Shown: positions 43,100 to 52,047, numbered from the stretch's first letter. The stretch is 59,541 nucleotides of DNA from Akkermansia sp. (GCA_017472085.1 JAFUQZ010000015.1:1-59541), one strand, 5' to 3'. A program made the numbers and translations. Notes: a model not told the origin generated them from the letters alone.

Positions 43100-43945
43100 T
43101 CAGCCGTTGCGCTGAATGTGCAGGATGCTGTCGGCCATATTCCGAACCGTCTCTTCCAGAATGTTGGAAAGGTGGCTGCCGGGTGTGAAATCCGCCGGGG
43201 CGAAGAAATCAACGCGATTCTGTGTGGCCTTGAGCGAATAGCATTTGCAGAAACTGGCGCGCGAGGTGTCATCCGGGTCGTATACCGCGATGCTGGTGCC
43301 GCCTTGTTGCCGCATGATGGTGAAGCAGGGCACATCCGTGGGCCCGTCGCCGATGTAAATCATGTGTTCAAAGGGAATGGGGCGTAAATCACTATCCATG
43401 TGATCGTTCACGTCCTCCGTGTACTTGAGCATCCCCTTGTTGATACGGAACAGATACTGCGTTTTGGTGGTGTGGGAAATAACGCGTTTCGGGAAGTCAA
43501 TACAGCCATTGCGCTCACTGAACTCGCAGGCGAAAACTTCTCGCATATAGGGGCGTATGACGGAGCCGTCAATGATGCTTTTGATACCGCTGGAGATGAT
43601 GTAGAACTCAACCTTTACCCCGGCATAGCGGTGTTCGCGGGTGAGAGCACGATTCTGGAAGTCGGCAAAGAATTCCGGAATGCCGCGATAAAAAGTCAGT
43701 TTTTTTCCTAGTTCCCGCAGTTGGTCATTGCTCACACCATCGATGCTCAGCTCGTCCAGCAGTTGCTTCATATAGCTGAGCTCACCATCCCAGTCCTCAT
43801 CCCGGCTGCGCTCATTGCAGCGTTGCCAGAATAAATCCGAGTTAATGCCGAATTCGGGGAAAATGGTGTCCTCCTGCATGTTGTGCGGGGAGAGAGTTTT
43901 GTCAAAATCGAAAACAATGGCAATGGTGTTCTGCGGAACGGGCAT
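43100..43945 (-). CDS. HAD-superfamily phosphatase
   Basis: 281 residues. HAD motif I is [10 protein letters not shown] (nucleophile Asp and +2 Asp), motif II YIISSG, a Lys (about 185) and motif [13 protein letters not shown], all intact. The cap between motifs I and II is helical, as in phosphoserine-phosphatase-like subfamilies. The substrate is not known. Promoter TTGCAG, 17 bases, TATAAC (43980-43952) ends six bases before the ATG, predicting a leaderless mRNA. Confidence 0.88.
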   Translation of the reverse strand: MPVPQNTIAIVFDFDKTLSPHNMQEDTIFPEFGINSDLFWQRCNERSRDEDWDGELSYMKQLLDELSIDGVSNDQLRELGKKLTFYRGIPEFFADFQNRALTREHRYAGVKVEFYIISSGIKSIIDGSVIRPYMREVFACEFSERNGCIDFPKRVISHTTKTQYLFRINKGMLKYTEDVNDHMDSDLRPIPFEHMIYIGDGPTDVPCFTIMRQQGGTSIAVYDPDDTSRASFCKCYSLKATQNRVDFFAPADFTPGSHLSNILEETVRNMADSILHIQRNG

Positions 43946-43951
43946 AGAGGT

Positions 43952-43980
43952 GTTATATCGCTTTTACGGCTCTTCTGCAA
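43952..43980 (-). promoter_or_regulatory. Promoter of the HAD phosphatase gene (leaderless type)
   Basis: - strand TTGCAG (43980-43975), 17 bases, TATAAC (43957-43952), six bases to the ATG. Confidence 0.65.
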
Positions 43981-44012
43981 GCATAAAGCGCACATTTGCG
44001 GTAGAATTGGAG

Positions 44013-44041
44013 TTGACAAAAGGCGGCTCATGGTATTGAAT
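44013..44041 (+). promoter_or_regulatory. Promoter of the small lipoprotein gene (leaderless type)
   Basis: TTGACA at 44013-44018, 17 bases, TTGAAT at 44036-44041, six bases before ATG 44048. It decides between two possible ATGs, since the other (44030) lies inside the promoter. Confidence 0.65.
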
Positions 44042-44047
44042 AGTGTT

Positions 44048-44659
44048 ATGAGATTCCGTGTGCTGTTACCTGTTTTGTGTGGCGTTGCTCTTCTCCCATC
44101 CTGCACCCAGACGGTGCGTATTACTGAGGTGGCAGATTTACCGGTCAAGGATACGGCCTTGTACAGCATGAACGACTGGGAAGTAAGCCCCCTTCGGGCG
44201 AATTATCAGTATGTGTTCCATGGGGCTCATTCCAACAAGGCTCGCAGGGCACGTTTGGGCGATTACTATTTCCTGAGCTGGTATGACGCTGAACCGGAGA
44301 AACCGGTGAAAATTGTGATGCAGTATACCCAGGCCGGTTCTGCCTCAGAGCTGCGAAGCTGCACGGTGGAGTATACTCAGCCGCGGCGTTCTTCCGGCTA
44401 TCGCAAGGTCAATTTCCAGTTTGTCAAGGATAAGCCGGCTGGTTCGGCTTGGGAGCAGGCTCAGGATACGGCAGTCCCTCTTGGCGAGACCCCGGTGAAT
44501 GTTCGCTACAAGGTGCCGGAGCCGTTGATGCACGGTACCGTGCGAGTGCCGGTCAATGCTCATGCCGCGGATGGCGATGTGCTCAGCTGGCGAATGGATG
44601 TGTATTGCGGTGATGAAACAACACCCCGCGATACGCGCAAGTCATTCCTCTGGAATTAA
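44048..44659 (+). CDS. Lipoprotein of unknown function
   Basis: 203 residues. Signal peptide with lipobox ALLPSC (Cys at about residue 18), then a beta-rich body with many Tyr and Val residues (NYQYVFHGAHSN, YYFLSWYDAEPE, VKIVMQYTQ). No recognised domain. The frame is open upstream, but the promoter position fixes the start at 44048. A strong hairpin follows the stop. Confidence 0.7.
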   Translation: MRFRVLLPVLCGVALLPSCTQTVRITEVADLPVKDTALYSMNDWEVSPLRANYQYVFHGAHSNKARRARLGDYYFLSWYDAEPEKPVKIVMQYTQAGSASELRSCTVEYTQPRRSSGYRKVNFQFVKDKPAGSAWEQAQDTAVPLGETPVNVRYKVPEPLMHGTVRVPVNAHAADGDVLSWRMDVYCGDETTPRDTRKSFLWN

Positions 44660-44677
44660 GTGTCATCTTCAGAAAGA

Positions 44678-44713
44678 GAGAAGCCCCCGCAGTTACAGCT
44701 GCGGGGGCTTCTC
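44678..44713. terminator. Terminator hairpin between convergent genes
   Basis: Perfect 15-bp stem (GAGAAGCCCCCGCAG with CTGCGGGGGCTTCTC) and a six-base loop between the lipoprotein (+) and the CysJ-like gene (-). A T-rich stretch follows on the - strand side (TCTTTCT), so it may serve both genes. Confidence 0.75.
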
Positions 44714-44736
44714 CGTAGTTCGGGGGAAGGTGATGA

Positions 44737-45864
44737 TTAGTACACGTCCTTCTGGTAACGCTTGGCGGACTTCATATCGGCCAGGTAAGCGAGGGCTTCT
44801 TCCTCGCTGCGGTTGCCGTATTTGCCGATGATGGACAGCAGCGCCTTTTCCACATCCTTGGCCATGCGATTGGCATCGCCGCACATATAGAAGGCAGCAC
44901 CCTTTTCCAGCCACTGCCAGATTTCCTCGCCGGCTTCCTCCATGAGATTCTGCACATAAATCTTGTAGGCCTGGTCGCGGCTCCAGGCAACGGAGAGCTT
45001 CAGCTTGCCGCTTTCCACCAGCGGGGCGATTTCATCCTCGTAGCAACCGTCCGTGGCCTTGTAGGGATTGCCGAAGAAGAGCCACATCGGCCCGGCGGCA
45101 TTGTCTGCCACTCTCTGCTGCCAGAAAGCACGGAACGGGGCGATGCCGGTGCCGGGACCGACCATGATGATGGGGGTGTTTCCATCTTCCGGCAGGCGGA
45201 AATTCTTGTTGCTGTGCACAAAGACCTTTACCTTATCGCCGGCTTTCAGACGGTCGGCCATGAAGGTGGAGCACACGCCCTTGCGATCGCGACCGTTGCA
45301 CGTGTAGCGCACGGCGCCCACACACAGGGAAACCTGGCCGGGCACGGCATCCGGGCTGCTGGCGATGGAGTACAGACGGGCGTTCATTTTGCCGAGGATG
45401 CCGACAAAGGCGACGGCATCAGCGAATGTGGCTTTCATGTCTGCATCAGTTGCCACGTCCAGCAGGTCGCGGCCCCAGATATAATCCTTGAGGGCATCCT
45501 TGTCTGCCAGGATGGCGGCCAGCTTCTCGCTGTTGGCCACGGCATTCCATTTGGTCAGGTTGCCCTTCTTCAGGTTTGTGATGTCATAGGTCGTGATGAG
45601 AGCCTCGCGCAAGGAGGCGGTGCTGCCGTCGGGCAGGGGAACTTCCGCTGAGGCGTCCAGCTCCAATGCCGCGATGAGAGCGTCCACCAGCTCCGGGTCG
45701 TTGTTGGGAATGACGCCCAGTGCATCACCGGTGGTGTAGGTGAGGCCGGAGCCCTCCAGGCAGTAGTCCACGTGGATGGTCTCCTTGGCGCTGCCGGGTT
45801 TGGTAACGGGGCGGACGTCCACCACGGTGGACGGGAACGGATTTTTGATGCTGTATACTTCCAT
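44737..45864 (-). CDS. CysJ-like NADPH/FAD reductase without flavodoxin domain
   Basis: 375 residues matching only the FAD- and NADPH-binding half of the sulfite reductase flavoprotein/P450 reductase family: GDALGVIPNNDPELVD (FAD_binding_1), RLYSIASSP (FAD), GVCSTFMADRLK, IIMVGPGTGIAPFRAFW (NADPH) and YMCGDANRMAKDVEKAL. The usual N-terminal FMN domain is missing and the start codon is well placed, so it is not a truncation in this window. It would need another electron carrier. A hemoprotein partner is not nearby. It ends in an aromatic residue, as reductases of this family often do. Confidence 0.85.
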   Translation of the reverse strand: MEVYSIKNPFPSTVVDVRPVTKPGSAKETIHVDYCLEGSGLTYTTGDALGVIPNNDPELVDALIAALELDASAEVPLPDGSTASLREALITTYDITNLKKGNLTKWNAVANSEKLAAILADKDALKDYIWGRDLLDVATDADMKATFADAVAFVGILGKMNARLYSIASSPDAVPGQVSLCVGAVRYTCNGRDRKGVCSTFMADRLKAGDKVKVFVHSNKNFRLPEDGNTPIIMVGPGTGIAPFRAFWQQRVADNAAGPMWLFFGNPYKATDGCYEDEIAPLVESGKLKLSVAWSRDQAYKIYVQNLMEEAGEEIWQWLEKGAAFYMCGDANRMAKDVEKALLSIIGKYGNRSEEEALAYLADMKSAKRYQKDVY

Positions 45865-45892
45865 GGGATTTTGGTTTGAGTTTCTGTGAGGT

Positions 45893-45932
45893 TAAAAACA
45901 CCGCAGCGGTGCGGTTGCCCGTGCTGCGGTGT
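45893..45932 (-). terminator. Terminator of fabH
   Basis: - strand ACACCGCAGC/GCTGCGGTGT stem, followed by TTTTTAAC. It lies directly upstream of the CysJ-like gene, separating it from fabH. Confidence 0.8.
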
Positions 45933-45961
45933 GAATGGAAAGGGATTACATAGGTGCTCTC

Positions 45962-46978
45962 TTACAGACGAATGGCGGCAGAACTCCAGGTGAGCCCCGC
46001 ACCGAAGGTGACCATCAGCACGATGTCGCCTTTCTTTGCCTTGCCGCTGCGAATGGCTTCATCCAGCGCAATGGCACAGGCCGCGCCGGAGGTGTTGCCG
46101 TACTTCTGCAGATTGATGAACACGCGATCTACCGGGATGCCCAGTCGCTCGGCCACGGCGTTGATGATGCGCAGGTTGGCCTGGTGCGGAATCACCAGAC
46201 TCACATCTTCCGGCTTGATGCCCGTGCGGTGAATCAGGGACAGCGCAGAGTCCTTCATGTGCGCCACGGCATGGCGGAACACCTCGTTGCCGCGCATGGC
46301 CAGCGTGTAGAGCTTCTCGTGGATGTTGTCCTCTGTGGTAGGAATGGCAGAACCACCACCCGGTACCATCAGAAGGTCGGTCAGCGTACCATCGGCACCG
46401 ATGTCGGAGGCCAGAATGGCACTATCGCCCTCAATGCCCGTACCTGTACGAAGCACGGCCGCGCCGGCGCCGTCACCGAAGAGCACGCAGGTGGCTCGGT
46501 CTTCCCAGTTCACGATGTGGCTGAGCTTCTCGCTGGAAATGATGAGCGCTGTCCTGGCCTGGCCGCAACCGATGTATTGCACGGCTGTTTTCAGTGCAAA
46601 GAGGAAGCTGGAGCAGGCGGCGGAAATGTCAAATGCTGCGGCGTTTTTGGCTCCGATGTTGGCCTGCACATAGCAGGCGGTGGAGGGGGTAAAGGTGTCC
46701 GGCGTCACCGTGCCGACGATGATGAGGTCAATCTCTTCCGGGCTCACGCCGGCCGCCTCCATGGCACGCTGCGCGGCTTTGGTGGCCATGTCGCTCGTCT
46801 TTTCATCCGGGGCGGCAATGCGGCGTTCTTCAATACCTGTTCGAGCCACAATCCACTCATTGGAAGTGTCCACCATCTTCTCCAGATCGGAGTTGGTCAG
46901 ACGGCGCTCCGGTACATACGACCCCGTGCCGATAAGGGCCACCGGCAGGCGTTTGAAAGGTTTGGTCAAGTCGTTCAT
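45962..46978 (-). CDS. fabH: 3-oxoacyl-ACP synthase III
   Basis: Starts fatty-acid synthesis by condensing acetyl-CoA with malonyl-ACP. The Cys-His-Asn triad is visible: ISAACSSF (Cys), VIPHQANLRI (His) and QKYGNTSGA (Asn). The N-terminal ALIGTGSYVPE and SNEWIVARTGIEERRI are typical. 338 residues is standard. No other fab genes are adjacent (plsX and fabD are often neighbours), so it stands alone here with its own terminator. Confidence 0.95.
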   Translation of the reverse strand: MNDLTKPFKRLPVALIGTGSYVPERRLTNSDLEKMVDTSNEWIVARTGIEERRIAAPDEKTSDMATKAAQRAMEAAGVSPEEIDLIIVGTVTPDTFTPSTACYVQANIGAKNAAAFDISAACSSFLFALKTAVQYIGCGQARTALIISSEKLSHIVNWEDRATCVLFGDGAGAAVLRTGTGIEGDSAILASDIGADGTLTDLLMVPGGGSAIPTTEDNIHEKLYTLAMRGNEVFRHAVAHMKDSALSLIHRTGIKPEDVSLVIPHQANLRIINAVAERLGIPVDRVFINLQKYGNTSGAACAIALDEAIRSGKAKKGDIVLMVTFGAGLTWSSAAIRL

Positions 46979-47185
46979 AATTTAATGAATGCTCACAGGT
47001 TCAGCCCTGTTTCAAGAGTATACTATCACTTTTTTTTCTCATTGGCGAGAAAAAATTGTGCAAGTCCTGAGAATGAGACGCTTATTTCATGCAGTTTTTC
47101 ATTCTGATGGCAGAGGAAAAGCCCGGACCGGCAGGTCATGTGCTCATCAATCCTGTGAGGATAGCTCCCGGATTTAGGTCATGGG

Positions 47186-47219
47186 AATAAAAAATCCCCG
47201 GGTGATGAATCCCGGGGAT
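47186..47219 (-). terminator. Terminator of the thioredoxin-like gene
   Basis: - strand ATCCCCGGG/CCCGGGGAT, 8-base loop, followed by TTTTTTATTC. Confidence 0.85.
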
Positions 47220-47248
47220 AATGAGAATGCGTAGAGGTTGTTCAACCC

Positions 47249-47818
47249 TCATTTTTTAGCGGCCTTTTTAGCCTCAAGGTCTTTTTTGATGGTTTCTTTC
47301 CACGTGCCGAACGCGCCGTGGCCTTTGTCCAGCACCTTGCCGTTGTTGTCACAGATGACGACGAAAGGAATGCCTTTTTGCATGTCGTTCCTGTCGAATC
47401 CGACGAACTTCGCAACGTCCGGGGCTGAAATATGGATGCCGGGGAATCCGGCATCATATTTGGCGAGGTAAGCGGGAACGCCGTCCATTTTCTGTTCGCA
47501 GGCGGTGAGAATCACCTCCACCAGCTTACCTTCTTTCATGTCCGTCTTGTAGGCTTCCACAATCCGGGGCATCAATCGCCGGCAGGGGCCGCACCAGCTG
47601 GCGGAAATCAGGTAGATGTAATATTTTGCCCGCAGGTTAGGCTTTTTTTCAGTAGCCCAGTTGACCCCCTCGAAAGCCTTCTGCATTTCCGTCATCTCCG
47701 GTGCCTTTTTGGCGGGAGTGAGCCGGGTGGCGGGTGCGGAATCCTGGGCGACACCCACTCCGGTTAACAGGAGGGCGGCTGCGCTCAACACGGTAAAAAT
47801 GCGTTTAGTCATCGTCAT
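47249..47818 (-). CDS. Exported thioredoxin-like protein
   Basis: 189 residues. Signal peptide (FTVLSAAALLLTGVGVAQ), then a thioredoxin fold with the active site SASWCGPCRRLMP at about 73-85 and a later GIPFVVICDNNGKVL with the cis-Pro. It probably acts in the periplasm on disulfides of envelope proteins. Promoter TTGACA, 17 bases, TAACCT (47853-47825) ends six bases before ATG 47818, so the first ATG is used although another follows two codons later. Confidence 0.88.
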   Translation of the reverse strand: MTMTKRIFTVLSAAALLLTGVGVAQDSAPATRLTPAKKAPEMTEMQKAFEGVNWATEKKPNLRAKYYIYLISASWCGPCRRLMPRIVEAYKTDMKEGKLVEVILTACEQKMDGVPAYLAKYDAGFPGIHISAPDVAKFVGFDRNDMQKGIPFVVICDNNGKVLDKGHGAFGTWKETIKKDLEAKKAAKK

Positions 47819-47824
47819 GCTGAC

Positions 47825-47853
47825 AGGTTAGCAAGTTCTCCCCTGTGTGTCAA
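47825..47853 (-). promoter_or_regulatory. Promoter of the thioredoxin-like gene (leaderless type)
   Basis: - strand TTGACA (47853-47848), 17 bases, TAACCT (47830-47825), six bases to the ATG. Confidence 0.65.
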
Positions 47854-47934
47854 TTCGTTTTTACCATGGTGCAGAACGGACTCAAATTCTGTGCAGCATC
47901 TGTAAAAAATCGCGATTCGGGTGCGAAAAGAGGT

Positions 47935-47963
47935 TTGCTATGTGGTGAAAAATCAGATATAAT
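47935..47963 (+). promoter_or_regulatory. Promoter of glnN
   Basis: TTGCTA at 47935-47940, 17-base spacer, TATAAT at 47958-47963, leader of about 55 bases before ATG 48026. Confidence 0.7.
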
Positions 47964-48025
47964 ACCCGCGCAGGGTGTATGATAACGCCTTGCTGCATCG
48001 TATACCATTCCTCAGATATCACGCA

Positions 48026-50131
48026 ATGGAAACACCGACCATCACCGACTCAGTGGAGGCTCTCGAGGCCCTGTACGGCAGCGATACCTTCGGCGTCAAG
48101 GCCATGGAGAAGTATCTCTCCAAGAGCGCATTCAAGAAGATGATGCTTACCGTCCGCAAGGGTGGCAAGCTCGATACCAGCATTGCAGATGAGGTGGCAC
48201 AGGCGATGAAGCAATGGGCTCTTTCCAAGGGTGCCACGCATTACACTCACTGGTTTCACCCGCTCACGGATGCCACGGCAGAAAAGCATGATTCCTTTGT
48301 CGAACCTGATGGCAAGGGCGGCATGATTTGTGAGTTCACCGGCAAGAATCTCATTCAGGCAGAGCCGGATGCGTCCTCGTTCCCCTCCGGCGGCATTCGC
48401 GCCACATTTGAGGCACGCGGCTATACCGCATGGGATCCCACCAGCCCGGCATTCATCAAGCGCACAGCCAACACAGCGACGCTGTGCATCCCCACGGCAT
48501 TCTGTTCCTACACCGGCGAGGCTCTGGATAAAAAGACGCCGCTGCTGCGCTCCATGGCTGCCGTCAGCCGCCAGGCAACGCGTCTGCTGAATTGTTTTGG
48601 TGTGAATCCCAGCTATGTGGACGTGAATCTGGGGGCAGAGCAGGAGTATTTCCTGGTCGACCGCGATTTGTACCAGCAACGCATGGACCTCATTGAGACC
48701 GGTCGCACCCTGTTCGGCTGCCTGCCGCCCAAGCATCAGCAGATGGAGGATCACTACTTCGGCTCTATCAAGGAACGCGTGCTGGAGTTCATGAACTCTG
48801 TTGACCATGCGCTCTGGGTGCTGGGTGTTCCTGCCAAAACCCGCCATAACGAGGTGGCGCCCGGCCAGTTTGAGCTGGCTCCGCTCTTTGAGCCCAACAA
48901 CGTGGCGGTGGATCATAATGTCATGATTATGGATATTCTGCAGCGCCAGGCTCTCAAGTATAATCTGGTCTGTCTGCTGCACGAGAAGCCCTACGCCTGC
49001 GTGAATGGCTCCGGCAAGCACAACAACTGGTCGCTTTCCACGCCGGAGCTCGGCTCCCTCTTCAGCCCCGGCAAGACCCCGCACAGCAACATCCTTTTCC
49101 TCACCTTCCTGGTCTGTGTCATCCAGGCAGTGGATCGTCATGCCGCTTTGCTGCGCGCTTCTACCGCCAAGGCCGGTAACGACCACCGCCTTGGCGCACA
49201 GGAAGCTCCGCCCGCCATTATTTCCATTTTCCTGGGGGATGACCTCACCAACATCATCGACCAGATTAAGCACGGCGGAGCCAAGAGCTCCTGCAGCAAG
49301 ACCATGATGGAACTGGGCGTGGATATCCTGCCGGAGCTGCCGAAGGATACTACTGACCGTAATCGTACCTCTCCCTTTGCGTTCACCGGCAACAAGTTCG
49401 AGTTCCGAGCCGTCGGCTCATCTCAGACCTGTGCCTGGCCCATGGCGGTGCTCAACACCATGATGGCTGAAACACTCGATGAGGTGGCCACTTATCTGGA
49501 GCCCTACGCCGGTAAGCCGGAGTTCAACTCCGTGGTTTCCGCGCTGCTCAAGGATATCGTCACCCGCCATGACCGCGTTATCTTCAATGGCAACGGTTAT
49601 TCCGAGGAATGGGTGGAGGAAGCCGCCCGCCGCGGCCTGCCCAACATCAAGAGCACCCCGGAAGCGCTGGAGGTGCTTTCCTCCCCAGCTGCGCTGGAGC
49701 TCATGGAGAAGTACGGCGTGCTTTCCCGCGCAGAGTTGCTGGCCCGCAAGGAAATCCAGGTGGAGAACTATGAGAAGATTATCGACATCGAGGCCAAGAC
49801 CTGCCTCAACATGCTCCAGACCATCTACCTGCCGGCGATTGCTGCCCAGATGACCCAGATTTGCGGCACCGTTGCCGCCATCAATGCTGCCGGACTTACT
49901 GCCGGACTGAAGGCTGCCGTTGATAAAGCTGAGTCCGTGGGCGTGCTGTATGATGAATTGCCGGACAAGGTGAAAGCCCTGGAAGCTGCCATTGCCGCCG
50001 GTAAGCCGGCTGATATGTGCGCGGCTATGGAGGCTGCCCGTGTGACGGTGGATGCTCTGGAAGCCATAGTGGATGCCGACCTCTGGCCTGTTCCAACCTA
50101 TGCGCAGATGCTTAACATCCACAGTAAGTGA
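48026..50131 (+). CDS. glnN: Glutamine synthetase type III
   Basis: Makes glutamine from glutamate, ammonia and ATP. 701 residues is the size of GSIII, far longer than GSI or GSII. Seen: HWFHPLTDATAEKHDSF, FPSGGIRATFEARGYTAWD, the metal/ATP-site region NLGAEQEYFLVDR, RHNEVAPGQFELAP and NGSGKHNNWSLS. The frame opens 17 codons earlier, but the ATG at 48026 matches the family start and suits the promoter. Monocistronic; a tRNA gene follows. Confidence 0.95.
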   Translation: METPTITDSVEALEALYGSDTFGVKAMEKYLSKSAFKKMMLTVRKGGKLDTSIADEVAQAMKQWALSKGATHYTHWFHPLTDATAEKHDSFVEPDGKGGMICEFTGKNLIQAEPDASSFPSGGIRATFEARGYTAWDPTSPAFIKRTANTATLCIPTAFCSYTGEALDKKTPLLRSMAAVSRQATRLLNCFGVNPSYVDVNLGAEQEYFLVDRDLYQQRMDLIETGRTLFGCLPPKHQQMEDHYFGSIKERVLEFMNSVDHALWVLGVPAKTRHNEVAPGQFELAPLFEPNNVAVDHNVMIMDILQRQALKYNLVCLLHEKPYACVNGSGKHNNWSLSTPELGSLFSPGKTPHSNILFLTFLVCVIQAVDRHAALLRASTAKAGNDHRLGAQEAPPAIISIFLGDDLTNIIDQIKHGGAKSSCSKTMMELGVDILPELPKDTTDRNRTSPFAFTGNKFEFRAVGSSQTCAWPMAVLNTMMAETLDEVATYLEPYAGKPEFNSVVSALLKDIVTRHDRVIFNGNGYSEEWVEEAARRGLPNIKSTPEALEVLSSPAALELMEKYGVLSRAELLARKEIQVENYEKIIDIEAKTCLNMLQTIYLPAIAAQMTQICGTVAAINAAGLTAGLKAAVDKAESVGVLYDELPDKVKALEAAIAAGKPADMCAAMEAARVTVDALEAIVDADLWPVPTYAQMLNIHSK

Positions 50132-50251
50132 TTAAGCTTCTTCCGATGACAGATTGGCCTGCCTGCCATATGTACAGGGGGGGGATTGTATCGAGCCGGT
50201 GAAGGTTAGGATTTTTTTTGCAATTTTTTCAAAAAAAAGATGCAATAAAGC

Positions 50252-50280
50252 TTGCCATGAGCTTCAGGATGTGGTAAATT
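50252..50280 (+). promoter_or_regulatory. Promoter of the tRNA-Glu gene
   Basis: TTGCCA at 50252-50257, 17-base spacer, TAAATT at 50275-50280, about 26 bases before the mature tRNA end. Confidence 0.6.
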
Positions 50281-50306
50281 GCTCCTGCGCCATTGGCGAA
50301 AGCAAT

Positions 50307-50379
50307 GTCTGGATCGTCTAGAGGCCTAGGACTCGCGCCTTTCACGCGCGCAACACGGGTTCGAATCCCGTTCCAGATG
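50307..50379 (+). tRNA. tRNA-Glu (anticodon TTC)
   Basis: All four arms fold: acceptor GTCTGGA with TCCAGAT (G-U at the first pair), a D arm, an anticodon stem CGCGC/GCGCG with loop CTTTCAC (anticodon TTC at 34-36) and a T arm ACGGG-TTCGAAT-CCCGT. The discriminator base is G and CCA is not encoded. Confidence 0.95.
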
Positions 50380-50385
50380 CTGTAG

Positions 50386-50419
50386 AAGACCTGTTCCATT
50401 ACGGAACAGGTCTTTTTTT
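50386..50419 (+). terminator. Terminator of the tRNA-Glu gene
   Basis: AAGACCTGTTCC/GGAACAGGTCTT perfect 12-bp stem, 5-base loop, followed by a run of T. Confidence 0.92.
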
Positions 50420-50436
50420 AACGGGTACAGGTGAAT

Positions 50437-51816
50437 ATGCTGCAATCACAACAACAATTCCGGTGGCTGGATATGGGAGAGCTGAAGAAGCTTCTGCTGC
50501 TCATGGTGCCGCTCTACATTGCCAACCTGATGCACATGGGCATGGGGGTGGTGGATACGATTGTGGCGGGGCAGGCCGGTACGGGTGAATTGGCTGCCGT
50601 AGCGCTCGGTGTATCGGTGGCGGCTCCCATAACGATTGCGGTCAGCATGGTTCTGTCCATTGTCGGGCCGATTGTTTCACGCTATCGCGGAGCAGGATAT
50701 GAGTCGAAGGTGGGGTTGCTGCTGAATAATGCGCGTTTTGCGGCTGTCGTATTGCTGCTGATTATGCTGGCGGCGCTGTATCTGGCCTCCTTTTCATTCA
50801 CGTATGTGACGGACGATGTGCAGTTGGCTGAGAAGGCGCGCATGTATGTGTACTATATCATGCTGGGCACACCGGCGGTTTTGCTGATGCGTATCGTCCA
50901 GGGAAATTTCGAAGGCTATGGGCAGACGCGTCCGGCTATGGTGATTTCCTTGTTGGGTGTTCTGTTGAATATCCCTCTGGATTTTGCTTTCGTGTTTGGT
51001 TGGGGCGTCATTCCGGCGCTGGGTGGCCCGGGCTGCGGGTTGGCGACTTCGCTGATTCAGTGGATGATGTGTCTGGGGATGTATTTGCTGATGTATGCGT
51101 CACGGCACCGGGGGCGTACGCGGCAGATGTGGGCTCTGCGCGGGATGGAAGGGGGGCTGGTGCGGTCCATTTTCCGCCTGGGCATACCGCTGGGGGTGGC
51201 TTCCCTGTGCGAGATGACGTTCTTCAGCGCGGTGGTGTTGCTGATTGCACCGCTGGGGGAGCTGATGGTCAGTGCGCAGCAGGTGGCCATCAATGTTTCC
51301 GGCGTTATTTTTATGCTGCCGCTCAGCCTGGGAATTGCCGGCTCCATCCGCGCCTCCTATCACCTGGGGGCTCAGAATTCCCGGGCTTTTGATGCTATGG
51401 TGCGCACGCTGCTGGTACTTGCATTTGCCCTGGTGAGTCTCTTTATGCTGCTGACTCTGCTGTTCCGGCAGGAAATAGTGTCTCTCTACACAGATTCAGC
51501 GCCGGTAATCGCCACGGCAACGGTGCTGTTGTTCTATTGTGCCGTGTACCAGATACCGGATGCCCTGCAGGTGATTATGAGCGGTTTGTTGAGGGGATGC
51601 CACGATACAACCATCATTACCTGGGTGAGCCTTGCGAGCTATTGGCTGGTGGGTTTCCCGCTTTCCTGTATGCTGATTCGTACGGACTGGATTGTACCGG
51701 CCATGGGACCCGTCGGTGCCTGGATTAGTTTTATTGTGGCGTTATCGATAGCTGCTGTGTTTTTTACGGTTCGTTTCCTGCGGACGCGCCGCCGGGTTTT
51801 TGCCTCAGAGTATTGA
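50437..51816 (+). CDS. MATE family multidrug/sodium efflux transporter
   Basis: 459-residue polytopic protein with about 12 helices in two halves. Typical MATE segments: LMVPLYIANLMHMGMGVVDT with VAGQAGTGELAAVALG near the start, then the second-half equivalents RLGIPLGVASLCEMTFFS and QQVAINVSGVIFMLPLSLG. It probably exports cationic compounds using a Na+ or H+ gradient. A GTG six bases earlier is an alternative start. It begins 17 bases after the tRNA terminator, and no promoter is obvious, so read-through from the tRNA promoter is possible. Confidence 0.92.
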   Translation: MLQSQQQFRWLDMGELKKLLLLMVPLYIANLMHMGMGVVDTIVAGQAGTGELAAVALGVSVAAPITIAVSMVLSIVGPIVSRYRGAGYESKVGLLLNNARFAAVVLLLIMLAALYLASFSFTYVTDDVQLAEKARMYVYYIMLGTPAVLLMRIVQGNFEGYGQTRPAMVISLLGVLLNIPLDFAFVFGWGVIPALGGPGCGLATSLIQWMMCLGMYLLMYASRHRGRTRQMWALRGMEGGLVRSIFRLGIPLGVASLCEMTFFSAVVLLIAPLGELMVSAQQVAINVSGVIFMLPLSLGIAGSIRASYHLGAQNSRAFDAMVRTLLVLAFALVSLFMLLTLLFRQEIVSLYTDSAPVIATATVLLFYCAVYQIPDALQVIMSGLLRGCHDTTIITWVSLASYWLVGFPLSCMLIRTDWIVPAMGPVGAWISFIVALSIAAVFFTVRFLRTRRRVFASEY

Positions 51817-51823
51817 ATCGGGC

Positions 51824-51851
51824 TTGATTTGTCGCGAAAATGGTGTATAAT
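51824..51851 (+). promoter_or_regulatory. Promoter of the attenuator leader
   Basis: TTGATT at 51824-51829, 16 bases, TATAAT at 51846-51851. The leader peptide ATG lies nine bases further on, so its transcript is nearly leaderless. Confidence 0.75.
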
Positions 51852-51860
51852 GTCCGGCAG

Positions 51861-51944
51861 ATGATTCCCCATAGCAGCAGCAACAAGGTAACGAAGATGC
51901 AGGAGTTTTTCTGCAACTCGTATTTTTATTATCTGTTGTACTGA
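51861..51944 (+). CDS. Leader peptide rich in Phe and Tyr codons
   Basis: 27 residues. The last 12 (FFCNSYFYYLLY) contain seven Phe or Tyr, the pattern expected of an attenuator that senses charged tRNA-Phe/tRNA-Tyr. The stop codon is seven bases from the 5' arm of the antiterminator, so a ribosome that finishes would cover that arm, while one stalled on the aromatic codons would leave it free. Confidence 0.75.
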   Translation: MIPHSSSNKVTKMQEFFCNSYFYYLLY

Positions 51945-51950
51945 CTATCG

Positions 51951-52018
51951 GGAAGCCTCATTCGCGCCGCATCGGCGCAGCATTTCGTTCTACCGGGCTT
52001 CCGCAAGCCCGGTTTTTT
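51951..52018 (+). terminator. Attenuator: antiterminator and terminator
   Basis: The terminator is ACCGGGCTT/AAGCCCGGT (51992-52013) with a CCGC loop, followed by TTTTT. Its 5' arm can instead pair through GGCTTCC (51996-52002) with GGAAGCC (51951-51957), around the internal hairpin GCGCCG/CGGCGC (51964-51978). The two folds exclude each other, the classic attenuation layout. Confidence 0.8.
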
Positions 52019-52047
52019 ATTATACACCAAACCATATTCACATCACC

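Noticed and set aside
45935..47107. Long + strand reading frame of 390 codons
   Set aside because: Antisense to fabH, whose catalytic triad is intact.
48050..49273. - strand reading frame of 407 codons
   Set aside because: Antisense to glnN.
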